A stretch of 64,000 nucleotides of DNA, from positions 1-64,000 of the forward strand of contig CAOKFN010000017.1 in NCBI GenBank assembly GCA_948467735.1, read 5' to 3'. This stretch comes from an uncultured bacterium. GTDB taxonomy: Bacteria > Bacillota > Clostridia > Lachnospirales > Lachnospiraceae. Positions 44,001 to 51,268 of the stretch are shown here, one piece after another; positions within the stretch are counted from its first letter, which is position 1; each line of letters opens with the position of its first letter. Under the pieces are notes generated by a model. The model did not search any database and had not been told where the DNA came from. It worked only from the letters and a program-made list of their open reading frames with translations. The translations under genes and the position numbers were made by a program.

Positions 44001-45055
44001 TCGGCGTGTCTGTGGACGACGGGCCCGTGAAAATCGTGGAGACGGAGGCAAACGATGAACACAGAGGGCGATGGCGGGAGAACGTGCGCGATAATGTGGA
44101 CAGACTGTACTTAAAACTGCCCTATTTGACGGCGGGAGAGCATACCATTTCTTTCCATGCAGTGGATAAATATTTTGCGTTTACCAGATTTGTCGTTTAT
44201 ACCAAGGAGCGCAGGGAAAATAATTATGCCGGCGTTTTGGGATGTCAGGCGCTTCCGGCTGAATTTGACGCTGAAAAGTTTGCGGAGGATTTTTACGGAA
44301 GGATTCCTCTGCTGCCGAGAGCCGTGGAATATGCCTGTCCGGAAAAGGAAAAAGACACGCTGGCGGTAACGGATTTGATCAGGCAGGACGGCGCTTATGG
44401 GGCGCCGGTGGAGCCGGAGTGGATTTTACAGTCGGGAAGGGACGGTTTTCGGGAGCGGGAGGGCTGTGTCTGTATTGACTGCGGGGCGGCGCTTGCCCAA
44501 AGTCCCCATGCCTACACGGCGGGGGAGGGCTGGGAGCACTGTGCCAGCGAATCCTACGGCCGCAGCGGCATCGCCATGTATATCAGAACTTGGGACAAAA
44601 CGGAAGGGAGCGGAGAAGCTTGTTGTGTTCCGCCTTCATTGAACTATCGCTTTACATGTGAAGGCGGCGGGTACACTATCTGGATGCTTGCCAGATTTGG
44701 CAGAAAAGAAGAGTCTTATTTCAGTGCGGGCTTGGATCAAAAGGAACTCTCGAAAGAGGAACTCTATCATGGAGGATGTCTGTGGCGTTATGAGGCGGAA
44801 CAGATATATCGCTATGTGCCTGTGGGGAGCGTGGAATTGTCGAAGGGAGAACATCTGCTGACGATTTACGCAAAAGCTCCCGGCCTTCGCTTTGACAGGA
44901 TATGCCTGCTGAGGGAAGGGGTTCCCGTGGAAGGAGGGGCTGCCGAAGAGGGAGGGCTTTCTAAAGAGGAGAATCTAAAAGAAGGAGGAGGCGAGTTTCC
45001 TTTGGGGAGAAAGCTGCCGCCGATGGATTCCGTGTGGAGAGAGTATCGGGCATGA
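41021..45055 (+). CDS. GH115 alpha-glucuronidase, enlarged by low-complexity insertions
   Basis: 1344 residues from ATG 41021 (GGGAGG upstream), against about 850-1000 in typical GH115. GH115 features: GTIYGVYEVCERMGVSPWYF, WADVPV, YRGIFINDEE, LLLRLKANYIWPAMH, GTSHCDMLMRSN, GMRGIHDSGF and DNYGYIRRYPSEKE. The family removes (4-O-methyl)glucuronate from xylan or arabinogalactan. Two insertions stand out: residues about 73-127 (five 11-residue repeats) and about 850-970 (Ala/Gly/Glu-rich). No signal peptide, so cytoplasmic. The C-terminal carbohydrate-binding-like part (to 1344) is present. Confidence 0.88.
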   Translation: MDFLIGKGRPCFVELGDAEPEAVRLAAENLKADLEKVFGKGILCGEKTGAAGIRIRTLKKGQERPGEHGRKGASDGRGEERDCASDGRGAERGCASDGRRAECDCAPDGCREERDCASDGRRAECESLPAGNVRGENGVLSAYSGELWEDNGGLRREAYSLCVREGILYITGTDRRGTIYGVYEVCERMGVSPWYFWADVPVKKKEEYLIPEGYEYCDHPSVEYRGIFINDEEELEAWAKSHMGEESIGVGTYEKVFELLLRLKANYIWPAMHVNSFNMKRENGALAERMGIVVGTSHCDMLMRSNNREWRPWLAKKGYEGARYDYSLPGRNREILQEYWRESVEQNKDFEVCYTLGMRGIHDSGFETGSLKGLAGEELKAAKIGLLQQVMEDQQKILKETLGRDTMMTFIPYKEVLPLYDGGLEVPEDITLVWANDNYGYIRRYPSEKEKKRRGGNGIYYHNSYWAPPGMSYVFLCSIPLAHTANELRKAYAEGVRKLWVINTGAMKPLEQEIEFFLRLGWDIGKNIRKGNGIEKNNTSEAGGESAFGESEKFLTEDVDVYVENWINRNFSGGIGKETAAILNDFSQLTNVRKLEMMDYGAFSQTAYGDEAVVRIHVYEDLFARGNRLYAGLPEEEKAAFFQLVLMRIHAAYFTNLAYYYGDRSTLMYHQGKMQAAGAYVRKVRALEDARRRMLVYYNQKMLDGKWNHILDPEGFPPPRAAMMPVCTPPLNLGDTGLVVTLWNREEPLYAGGAAREGALTFTGWKVKWLEVGNAGRGGIEFALEAPEWIGLSQTEGIVETERRILIWPKNVGENRQGVITITEKRTGSRVEVPVYILAVCGGAAQNIAGAEADAARQDAAEIEGSLRKPCAAGPGSAAGPRRAAESAGSRIPVEDDGMTAVEADTAQSPCFKKIKRLGRGCGSLMECCAAEGLEEGKDSRGNYMEDRAAACAEERFRSAGAPLRYRAVFITEGEFLLEIHRFPSLNSTGRIRIGVSVDDGPVKIVETEANDEHRGRWRENVRDNVDRLYLKLPYLTAGEHTISFHAVDKYFAFTRFVVYTKERRENNYAGVLGCQALPAEFDAEKFAEDFYGRIPLLPRAVEYACPEKEKDTLAVTDLIRQDGAYGAPVEPEWILQSGRDGFREREGCVCIDCGAALAQSPHAYTAGEGWEHCASESYGRSGIAMYIRTWDKTEGSGEACCVPPSLNYRFTCEGGGYTIWMLARFGRKEESYFSAGLDQKELSKEELYHGGCLWRYEAEQIYRYVPVGSVELSKGEHLLTIYAKAPGLRFDRICLLREGVPVEGGAAEEGGLSKEENLKEGGGEFPLGRKLPPMDSVWREYRA
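41237..41401 (+). repeat. 33-bp in-frame tandem repeat inside the GH115 gene
   Basis: Five units start at 41237, 41270, 41303, 41336 and 41369; each encodes ASDGRGEERDC or a variant (ASDGRRAECDC, APDGCREERDC). Cys, Arg and acidic residues recur in register. Confidence 0.94.
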
Positions 45056-45249
45056 TATCTTTATTTCCGCGGGCGGCGAGCCAAGCAGGCTGTGCTGCCC
45101 ATAATTAAGCGCTTGATATTGACTTTGTGGACGCCGGGGGTAATGATTAATCGGAAGGGAGCGGGCGATAATTATTGACTGTGAAGAACCTGTTTGGAGA
45201 ATAACATCATAAAAAACAAAATGATCTGTCTGTCAAAAGGAGCAGAATT

Positions 45250-45721
45250 ATGGCATTAGCACAACAAAAATTGTATACGGAAGAAGATTATTACAACCTT
45301 CCTGATAATGTTCGGGCAGAATTAATTGACGGACAATTTTATGATATGGCGGCGCCTGCGAGGTCTATCCCGCTCCGGTTGCCGTCAAGCTGTTTCATGA
45401 GAGGGATACCTTGGTGGAACCGGATATTTCTGTCATCTGCGATAAGAGCAAGCTCACCGATCGCGGCTGCTTGGGCGCGCCGGACTGGGTCGTTGAAATT
45501 GTGTCCCCCGGCAATTCAGGACATGATTATATCCGCAAACTGAACCTGTACGCGGACGCAGGAGTTCGGGAATACTGGATTGTGAACCCCATGACGGAGC
45601 TGGTCTATGTGTATTACTTTGAGGACGAGCTGTTTAAAACCTTGATTCCTTTCAGGACGAAATCAGCGGCAGTGTTTTTGATAATTTCCGGATTTGCTTA
45701 AACGGATTGACTGCCGATTAA
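45250..45721 (+). pseudogene. Uma2-family (DUF820) gene, frameshifted with internal deletion
   Basis: It begins well (AAGGAG, then MALAQQKLYTEEDYYNLPDN and ELIDGQFYDMAAP), but a deletion of several tens of codons joins this to CEVYPAPVAVKLFHERDTLV in another frame, which continues PDISVICDKSKL, APDWVVEIVS and GVREYWIVNP. A second frame change near 45650 precedes the C-terminal DEISGSVFDNFRICLNGL. Three frames together give one Uma2 protein, so the gene is dead. Confidence 0.9.
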
Positions 45722-45813
45722 GCTCCGTGCAGTATGAGGATTTAATAATTGGGAATTACATGGACGGCATCCCGAAGCCAAAGCCCGGTAAGGGATGCCA
45801 TACGGTAAAAATA

Positions 45814-45844
45814 AAAAGCAGTCAACTCAACATTGCCTGCTTTT
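45814..45844 (-). terminator. Terminator for the minus-strand toxin transcript
   Basis: AAAAGCAG (45814-45821) pairs with CTGCTTTT (45837-45844); on the minus strand it is followed by TTATTTTT. A toxin mRNA ending here would have a 3' UTR of about 255 bases that spans the whole antisense RNA. Confidence 0.66.
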
Positions 45845-45885
45845 ACTCTGCATAACCTCAAACCTGCATAACACGAAATTTTATT

Positions 45886-45909
45886 AGAGCGATAGACGGG
45901 ACTCGAACC
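45886..45909 (-). repeat. Duplicated 3' end of tRNA-Gly (att-like site)
   Basis: 24 bases identical to 47007-47030, that is the T-arm and acceptor 3' strand of tRNA-Gly plus two bases beyond. The rest of the tRNA is absent. Integrases that use tRNA 3' ends leave exactly this footprint. Confidence 0.8.
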
Positions 45910-45973
45910 ATTGAGCTTATGTCCATAAAGCGCAGTAAATTCAATGGTTCCGTGATTCCATGACAAATTATGG

Positions 45974-46002
45974 TTGAAAAATTCGTGCATATGGCATATA
46001 AT
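45974..46002 (+). promoter_or_regulatory. Promoter of the antisense RNA
   Basis: TTGAAA, 17-base spacer, consensus TATAAT on the plus strand; start near 46009. There is no gene on this strand downstream before the terminator. Confidence 0.8.
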
Positions 46003-46008
46003 ATATTT

Positions 46009-46113
46009 AACAGGACAGCCGGAAGATAGATTGAGCCTATCCGTCCCGGCGAATTATAACGCTAAGTGAGCCGCCTATTCTTTACCGGAGAGCAGGGCGG
46101 CTTACTTATTTTT
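46009..46113 (+). ncRNA. Candidate RatA-like antisense RNA (antitoxin)
   Basis: About 105 bases from a strong promoter to an intrinsic terminator: AAGTGAGCCGCC (46064-46075) pairs with GGCGGCTTACTT (46096-46107) and five T follow after one A. The 3' end overlaps the last codons and stop of the small hydrophobic gene on the other strand (46102-46113), and the rest lies opposite its 3' UTR. This is the geometry of TxpA/RatA-type type I antitoxins. No reading frame with a ribosome site is seen in it. Confidence 0.7.
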
Positions 46114-46182
46114 CAAATTCAGAATTGCAGCAATCAAAAGTCCGATTGTCAGTATAACCATCAATTCCTCATATGTAGTCAT
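46102..46182 (-). CDS. Holin-like small hydrophobic toxin (type I TA family)
   Basis: 26 residues: MTTYEELMVILTIG, then a hydrophobic stretch (LLIAAILNL) and a basic end (KNK). Start pattern M-x-TYEELM, one membrane helix and Lys-rich tail match the putative holin-like toxins (TxpA/YonT-like group) of Firmicutes. Strong ribosome site AAAGGAG five to six bases before the ATG. A TATAAT -10 is visible on the minus strand at 46253-46258. Expression would depolarise or damage the membrane unless silenced by the antisense RNA at its 3' end. The assignment is by pattern; toxicity is untested. Confidence 0.78.
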   Translation of the reverse strand: MTTYEELMVILTIGLLIAAILNLKNK

Positions 46183-46581
46183 AAGCACCACTCCTTTCCG
46201 CAGAACTCGGAACGGAATGGCTGCACGCCCTCCCGGCTGCCCGGTTAAGCATATTATATTGTCATGGTGCAGTAATTCCCCGATTTAAAATCGGAAAAAC
46301 AAGCCGCATTTGAAATGCGGAAAGATTGTGTTGAGTGTATTTTCAAAAGCTTCTAAAGCCAACTTTCCACGTTTGGAATGAGCAATCGTATTTCAAATCG
46401 GAGTGCTCAAAATTCCATTTGCTAGGGGGTCGGCGTTCTGCCGTGCCCGCTTGTGGGGATGCTGTTCCCGGAGCCATTGTTGGATTGGGCGCAAAATTGC
46501 GTTACCCCCCTGTTCCTCCCAGATGAGGAATGGTGCTTCACTCGCTCCAGATGGTGAATGGTTCGTCCACTCATCCTTCGG

Positions 46582-46818
46582 GAAGAGCGAAATCTTGTGG
46601 TGAATAAGCTGCAGTATGCTGACTGGGAGCTGGATTACCCCGATATCCCCATACAGGACTTATGGCATATCCCGAAGCCGCGCTATATGAGATGAGCGAA
46701 GTATGACGCGCTTATGGAGGAATACAGGCGGCTCCAGAAGGAATATGAGACTGTGTATTACGATTCGTTATTGAGAGCGTTTGAGAGGATAAACAGGTAT
46801 CTTGGACGGCGGCACTAA
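46582..46818 (+). pseudogene. Gene remnant of unknown family inside the island
   Basis: One frame reads NLVVNKLQYADWELDYPDIP, then DLWHIPKPRYMR, a TGA stop, then AKYDALMEEYRRLQKEYETV and YYDSLLRAFERINRYLGRRH before the final stop. The uninterrupted similarity of composition across the stop suggests a single protein cut by a nonsense mutation and lacking its start. The style recalls the C-terminal part of phage DNA methylases, but I cannot assign it. Confidence 0.5.
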
Positions 46819-47008
46819 AAAGCGCCAAAGAATCATGCAGAGGGATTTGATGCGGTCATGGTCAGGGTTTGGCGGGGTTTTTCATGACAAGATTTTTCAT
46901 AAATACGCTTAATATGGTATTAATTCTGCTTATCAAAATGAAGTAGAAAAAGTCGCAGACCCTTGATTTTACTGAAAAATCATTGAATCTGCGGCTTTCT
47001 TTCAGCAG

Positions 47009-47081
47009 AGCGATAGACGGGACTCGAACCCGCGATTTCCACCTTGGCAAGGTGGCGCTCTACCAACTGAGCCACTATCGC
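47009..47081 (-). tRNA. tRNA-Gly (GCC)
   Basis: Cloverleaf on the minus strand: acceptor GCGATAG/CTATCGC, D arm GGCTCAGTTGGTAGAGC, anticodon stem CCACC/GGTGG with loop TTGCCAA (anticodon GCC), T arm GCGGGTTCGAGTCCCGT. No encoded CCA. Its 3' end is duplicated at 45886-45909. Confidence 0.96.
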
Positions 47082-47113
47082 GTATCTTTATTTATGTTGT
47101 AAGAACAAAATTC

Positions 47114-47142
47114 ATTTTACTATAGGATGACTTATCTGTCAA
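47114..47142 (-). promoter_or_regulatory. Promoter of tRNA-Gly
   Basis: Minus strand TTGACA, 17-base spacer, TAAAAT, about 30 bases before the tRNA. Confidence 0.72.
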
Positions 47143-47186
47143 TATATTTTTGCAAAAATAAAATATATAAAAAATGTAAAAAGTAC

Positions 47187-47215
47187 TTGCATTTTTTTAT
47201 AACCTGTAGTATTAT
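47187..47215 (+). promoter_or_regulatory. Promoter of tRNA-Glu
   Basis: TTGCAT, 17-base spacer, TATTAT; divergent from the tRNA-Gly promoter. Confidence 0.72.
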
Positions 47216-47247
47216 ATACAAGTACCGCAAGTGAGGTACTGAATTGT

Positions 47248-47319
47248 GGCTGATTGGTCAAGCGGTTAAGACGCCGCCCTCTCACGGCGGAAACAGGGGT
47301 TCGATTCCCCTATCAGCTG
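47248..47319 (+). tRNA. tRNA-Glu (CTC)
   Basis: Acceptor GGCTGAT/ATCAGCT (first pair G-U), anticodon stem CCGCC/GGCGG with loop CTCTCAC (anticodon CTC), T arm CAGGGGTTCGATTCCCCT. No encoded CCA. Confidence 0.93.
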
Positions 47320-47323
47320 CTAA

Positions 47324-47371
47324 AAAGAATCCTGAAATCAGTGTAATACCGGATTTCAGGATTCTTTTTTT
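47324..47371 (+). terminator. Terminator of tRNA-Glu
   Basis: AAAGAATCCTGAAATC pairs perfectly with GATTTCAGGATTCTTT and a T-run follows. The gap from here to the topA promoter (47372-47717) holds nothing I can support. Confidence 0.95.
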
Positions 47372-47717
47372 GTGCGAAAACCGTGCTTGGAGACAATGGC
47401 GTTGAGCAGGCGGCTTATAACCATTTCCGTTTTCCTGCATAGTATTTGTAATAAATTATAATTGGCAGGGAAAAAATAGAAGGAATGAAATCAGCATGAA
47501 TGAATCAGCATAAATCAAATCAGCATGTGCCGGAGCAGGAAAGTCCTGTAAGGCTTCGCCCTGCGACGTATTTCCGGCCTGCGACGGTTCCGGCTATATG
47601 ACGGGGCGGGCGCTTTGTCCCGGCGGGGGAACCATAGCGGGGGTCCGGGCGGCGGCTGGAAAGAAGGGAGCGGCAATAGAAACGATGCGCCGGATTTTGA
47701 AATTTTTATAAAGTACT

Positions 47718-47746
47718 TGCGCCCCGCTGCTTTTTGGTGTATATTG
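47718..47746 (+). promoter_or_regulatory. Promoter of topA
   Basis: TTGCGC, 17-base spacer, TATATT. The AAAGTACTTGC context is shared with the tRNA-Glu promoter. Confidence 0.7.
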
Positions 47747-47797
47747 TTTCACGATTGGCTTTTTAGATTTGAAATCGGAATCGAAGGGGGGATTATT

Positions 47798-49873
47798 GTG
47801 GCAAAATACCTAGTGATTGTGGAATCGCCTGCAAAAGTGAAGACAATTAAGAAGTTTCTGGGATCGAATTATCAAGTGGCGGCCAGCAACGGGCATGTCC
47901 GGGATCTTCCCAAAAGTTCATTGGGGATTGACGTGGACAACGACTACGAGCCCAAATATATCACAATCCGCGGAAAGGGAGATATTCTGGCGGGGCTTCG
48001 CAAGGAAGTGAAAAAAGCCGAGAAAATTTATCTGGCGACCGACCCTGACCGGGAGGGGGAAGCGATTTCATGGCATCTTTTGTATGCGTTAAAGCTGCAG
48101 GATAAAAAGGTCTACCGGATTACTTTTAATGAAATCACCAAAAACGCGGTGAAGGAATCTCTGAAAAATGCCCGTGAGATTAATATGAATCTGGTGGACG
48201 CCCAGCAGGCGCGGCGAATGCTGGACCGCATGGTGGGGTATAGGATATCGCCGCTCTTATGGGCGAAGATTAAGCGGGGATTGAGTGCGGGACGTGTCCA
48301 GTCCGTGGCTCTGCGCATTATCTGCGACAGGGAGGATGAAATTAACGCTTTTATTCCGGAGGAGTATTGGACGCTGGATGTGAATTTGAACATAAAGGGC
48401 GAAAAGAAGCCCGTCTGCGCAAAATATTACGGAACAGTGGAGAAAAAGCAGGAAATTGCCAGCAGGGAGCAGGCGGAGGCAGTCATGGCTTCCCTGAAAG
48501 ACGCGAAGTACACCGTGGAGGAGGTGAAGCGGGGAGAGCGCCTGAAGAAGCCGCCCCTGCCGTTTACGACTTCCACGCTTCAGCAGGAAGCCAGCAAGGC
48601 GTTGAATTTTTCCACCCAGAAGACCATGCGTCTTGCCCAGCAGCTATATGAGGGCGTGGATATCAAGGGCGAGGGCACGGTGGGCCTTATCACATATCTG
48701 CGTACCGATTCCACCCGGGTATCCGAGGAAGCGGAGGATATGGCGGCAAAATTTATCGACCAAAATTATGGGAAGGAATATCTTCTGACTCAGGCGGCAG
48801 GGAAAAAGAGCGGGCAGAAGATACAGGACGCCCATGAAGCCATCCGGCCCACGGACTTAAACCGGCTTCCCGCCGCGCTGAAGGAGGAGCTGCCCAGAGA
48901 TTTGTTCCGCCTCTATCAACTGATTTGGAAGAGGTTTACGGCAAGCCGCATGAGTGCGGCCAAATATGAGACTACCACGGTAAAAATCCGGGGCGGGAAT
49001 CATATTTTTACCGTGGCGGCGTCGGTTCTTAAGTTCGACGGATTCCTAAAGGTGTACAGCGCGGAGGATGACAAAGAGGAAGAAAATGCTTTGAAGGTGG
49101 GTCTGGATAAGGACAGCGAGCTTACGTTTGTATCGTTTGACCCGAAACAGCATTTTACGCAGCCCCCCGCCCATTACACGGAGGCTTCTCTGGTGCGGGC
49201 GCTGGAGGAGCTGGGCATCGGGAGGCCCAGTACCTATGCGCCCACCATTACCACGATTCTTGCCAGACGATATGTGACGAAGGAAAACAAGAATCTGTAT
49301 GTGACGGAGCTGGGCGAGGTTGTGAACGGCATGATGAAAGAGGCGTTTCCTACCATTGTGGACGTGAATTTTACAGCCAATATGGAGGCGCTTTTGGACG
49401 GCGTGGAGGAGGGAAGCGTCAAGTGGAAGACCATTGTGGCCAATTTCTATCCTGATTTGGACGAGGCCGTGAAGCTGGCGGAGGAAGAACTGGCGAAAGT
49501 AACCATTGCGGACGAGGTAAGCGACGAGGTCTGCGAGGTCTGCGGCAGGCAGATGGTGATCAAATACGGGCCCCACGGCCGTTTCCTCGCCTGTCCGGGA
49601 TTCCCGGAATGCCGCAATACCAAGCCTTATTATGAAAAAATAGGCGTCCCCTGTCCGAAATGCGGCAAGGATATCGTGCTGAAAAAGACCAAAAAGGGGA
49701 GGAAGTATTACGGGTGCATTGACAATCCGGACTGCGATTTTATGGTATGGCAGAAGCCTTCCGGGCAGAATTGTCCCAAGTGCGGCGCGCCCATGCTGAT
49801 GAAGGGGAACAAGCTGGTATGTATGGGGGAGCAGTGCGGATGCAGCGTTTTGTCCGAATTGTCCAATAAATAA
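47798..49873 (+). CDS. topA: DNA topoisomerase I
   Basis: 691 residues from GTG 47798 (AAGGGGG upstream; longer frame rejected because it would cross the promoter). Toprim domain with Glu9 in IVESPAK and DPDREGE (82-88), catalytic Tyr300 in ITYLRTDS, then three C-terminal zinc ribbons with CEVCGRQMV, CPKCGKDIV and CPKCGAPML. Relaxes negative supercoils behind RNA polymerase. Followed by codY in the order typical of Lachnospiraceae. Confidence 0.97.
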   Translation: MAKYLVIVESPAKVKTIKKFLGSNYQVAASNGHVRDLPKSSLGIDVDNDYEPKYITIRGKGDILAGLRKEVKKAEKIYLATDPDREGEAISWHLLYALKLQDKKVYRITFNEITKNAVKESLKNAREINMNLVDAQQARRMLDRMVGYRISPLLWAKIKRGLSAGRVQSVALRIICDREDEINAFIPEEYWTLDVNLNIKGEKKPVCAKYYGTVEKKQEIASREQAEAVMASLKDAKYTVEEVKRGERLKKPPLPFTTSTLQQEASKALNFSTQKTMRLAQQLYEGVDIKGEGTVGLITYLRTDSTRVSEEAEDMAAKFIDQNYGKEYLLTQAAGKKSGQKIQDAHEAIRPTDLNRLPAALKEELPRDLFRLYQLIWKRFTASRMSAAKYETTTVKIRGGNHIFTVAASVLKFDGFLKVYSAEDDKEEENALKVGLDKDSELTFVSFDPKQHFTQPPAHYTEASLVRALEELGIGRPSTYAPTITTILARRYVTKENKNLYVTELGEVVNGMMKEAFPTIVDVNFTANMEALLDGVEEGSVKWKTIVANFYPDLDEAVKLAEEELAKVTIADEVSDEVCEVCGRQMVIKYGPHGRFLACPGFPECRNTKPYYEKIGVPCPKCGKDIVLKKTKKGRKYYGCIDNPDCDFMVWQKPSGQNCPKCGAPMLMKGNKLVCMGEQCGCSVLSELSNK

Positions 49874-49896
49874 CAATAAAATTAACTTTTAAAACA

Positions 49897-49925
49897 TTGT
49901 AATATAAATATAGTTGTGATATGAT
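49897..49925 (+). promoter_or_regulatory. Promoter of codY
   Basis: TTGTAA, 17-base spacer, TATGAT; start about 120 bases before the ATG. Confidence 0.7.
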
Positions 49926-50051
49926 TAAGAAAATTTAATCCTGCAGTGTTTACGCTGCAATAATTAAATAAGGGCACAGTGGGTGCGCGGCAGTCGGCTT
50001 CTGAGGCTGCCTCCGCGGTTTGTATGAGTAACAAAGGACGGAGGAATAGGT

Positions 50052-50837
50052 ATGAGCAGTGTACAGCTTCTTGATAAGACCAGAAAGATCGGCAAGCTAT
50101 TGCATAATAACAATTCCAGCAAAGTCGTGTTCAATGACATTTGCGAAGTGATGCGGGAAATTGTTAATTCCAATGTGCAGGTAATCAGCCGTAAGGGTAA
50201 GGTGCTGGGAGTGGCAAAGTCGGAGGAGGTCGATTCTCTGAACGAGCTGGTGGATGAAAACGTGGGCGGATTTATCGACGCCATGCTCAATGAGAGGCTT
50301 CTTGGGGTGCTTTCCACGAAGGAGAATGTGAATCTGGAAACCTTGGGCTTTGAAAGTCAGGATATCAGGAAATTTCAGGCGATAATCACCCCGATTGAGA
50401 TTGCAGGCGAGCGGCTGGGAACTTTATTTATTTATAAGTGCGATACACAGTATGATATTGACGATATTATTTTATGCGAGTACGGCACTACCGTGGTGGG
50501 ATTGGAGATGCTTCGGGCGGTGAATGAGGAGAGCGCCGAGGAAAAACGCAAGGTTGAAGTGGTGAGGTCCGCCATAAGCACGCTTTCCTTTTCAGAGATG
50601 GAAGCCATCACACATATTTTCGAGGAATTGAACGGCATGGAAGGGATTCTGGTGGCCAGCAAGATTGCGGACAGGGTGGGGATTACCCGTTCCGTGATTG
50701 TCAATGCCTTGAGAAAATTTGAGAGCGCGGGTGTGATAGAGTCCCGCTCTTCCGGAATGAAGGGTACTTATATTAAAGTGTTGAACGATGTGGTCTTTGA
50801 CGAGATAGCGGAGCTGAAACGTCAGAGCCAGCGATGA
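50052..50837 (+). CDS. codY: Global nutrient-responsive repressor CodY
   Basis: 261 residues, normal length. N-terminal GAF domain (about 1-155) that binds branched-chain amino acids, linker helix, then winged helix-turn-helix (about 200-245, ASKIADRVGITRSVIVNALR). It binds GTP and branched-chain amino acids and represses nutrient-acquisition and motility genes in Firmicutes. Upstream GACGGAGGAATAGGT supports the ATG. Direct neighbour of the flagellar operon, with a hairpin between them. Confidence 0.97.
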   Translation: MSSVQLLDKTRKIGKLLHNNNSSKVVFNDICEVMREIVNSNVQVISRKGKVLGVAKSEEVDSLNELVDENVGGFIDAMLNERLLGVLSTKENVNLETLGFESQDIRKFQAIITPIEIAGERLGTLFIYKCDTQYDIDDIILCEYGTTVVGLEMLRAVNEESAEEKRKVEVVRSAISTLSFSEMEAITHIFEELNGMEGILVASKIADRVGITRSVIVNALRKFESAGVIESRSSGMKGTYIKVLNDVVFDEIAELKRQSQR

Positions 50838-50890
50838 ATAAAATAATATAGTGTGGACAAAAGGATTTGGAACAGTGACGAGCCGTTGCG

Positions 50891-50924
50891 TAAAGGGATT
50901 TATTGGAGGCAATAAATCCCTTTA
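50891..50924 (+). terminator. Hairpin terminator after codY
   Basis: TAAAGGGATTTATT pairs perfectly with AATAAATCCCTTTA over six bases of loop. The T-run is short, so read-through into the flagellar operon is possible. Confidence 0.7.
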
Positions 50925-50991
50925 TACGTTTATGAACATAGGAAATTTTTACTATATGATGTATTTTTTTAGATAAATTCAACAATATGTA

Positions 50992-51020
50992 TTGTTTTTT
51001 TTGAGGAAAATCACTATAAT
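50992..51020 (+). promoter_or_regulatory. Promoter candidate of the flagellar operon
   Basis: TTGTTT, 17-base spacer, TATAAT. Leader of about 240 bases to flgB contains a short tandem repeat. Confidence 0.6.
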
Positions 51021-51144
51021 AGAAAAGTGTGGAGGTGGGCTTTGCTGAAGTTTGGCTTTTACATAGAATAGGCGAGTAGAAAAACAGTCCCGATGCGAAG
51101 GCGGCGGAAGGAATTTTTGACGCGGCAGAGGGAGGGGGAATATG

Positions 51145-51230
51145 GTCTCGGACGGGTGAGAAGGAATCTCAAAGGGATGAGACAAAGCCTCAAAGAAATG
51201 AGATATGGTCTCAAAGGGATGGGACAGAAC
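51145..51230 (+). repeat. About 21-bp tandem repeat in the flgB leader
   Basis: Four imperfect units beginning GTCTC/ATCTC/GCCTC/GTCTC with TCAAAGGGATGRGACA in common. Each unit carries GTCTC-like and GAGAC-like ends, so small hairpins can form. The rest of the codY-flgB gap holds no gene. Confidence 0.8.
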
Positions 51231-51268
51231 GTCAGGGTAACGGGATCGGGATGAGAAAGGAGAGGGAG

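Larger units (their letters stand above)
45886..47030. mobile_element. Decayed 1.1-kb island at the tRNA-Gly 3' end
   Basis: The stretch between the tRNA-Gly gene and the copied 24-bp tRNA end holds a toxin-antitoxin-like locus, a gene remnant, several hairpins (for example CCGCATTTGAAATGCGG near 46304-46320) and no integrase. It is lower in GC than its surroundings. Best read as what is left of an integrative element after deletion. Confidence 0.6.

Noticed and set aside
45886..45960. Second tRNA-Gly gene
   Set aside because: Only the T-arm and acceptor 3' strand are present; D arm, anticodon arm and 5' acceptor strand are missing.
45742..45990. 82-codon minus-strand frame in the island
   Set aside because: Crosses the tRNA copy and a terminator, has no ribosome site and resembles nothing known to me.
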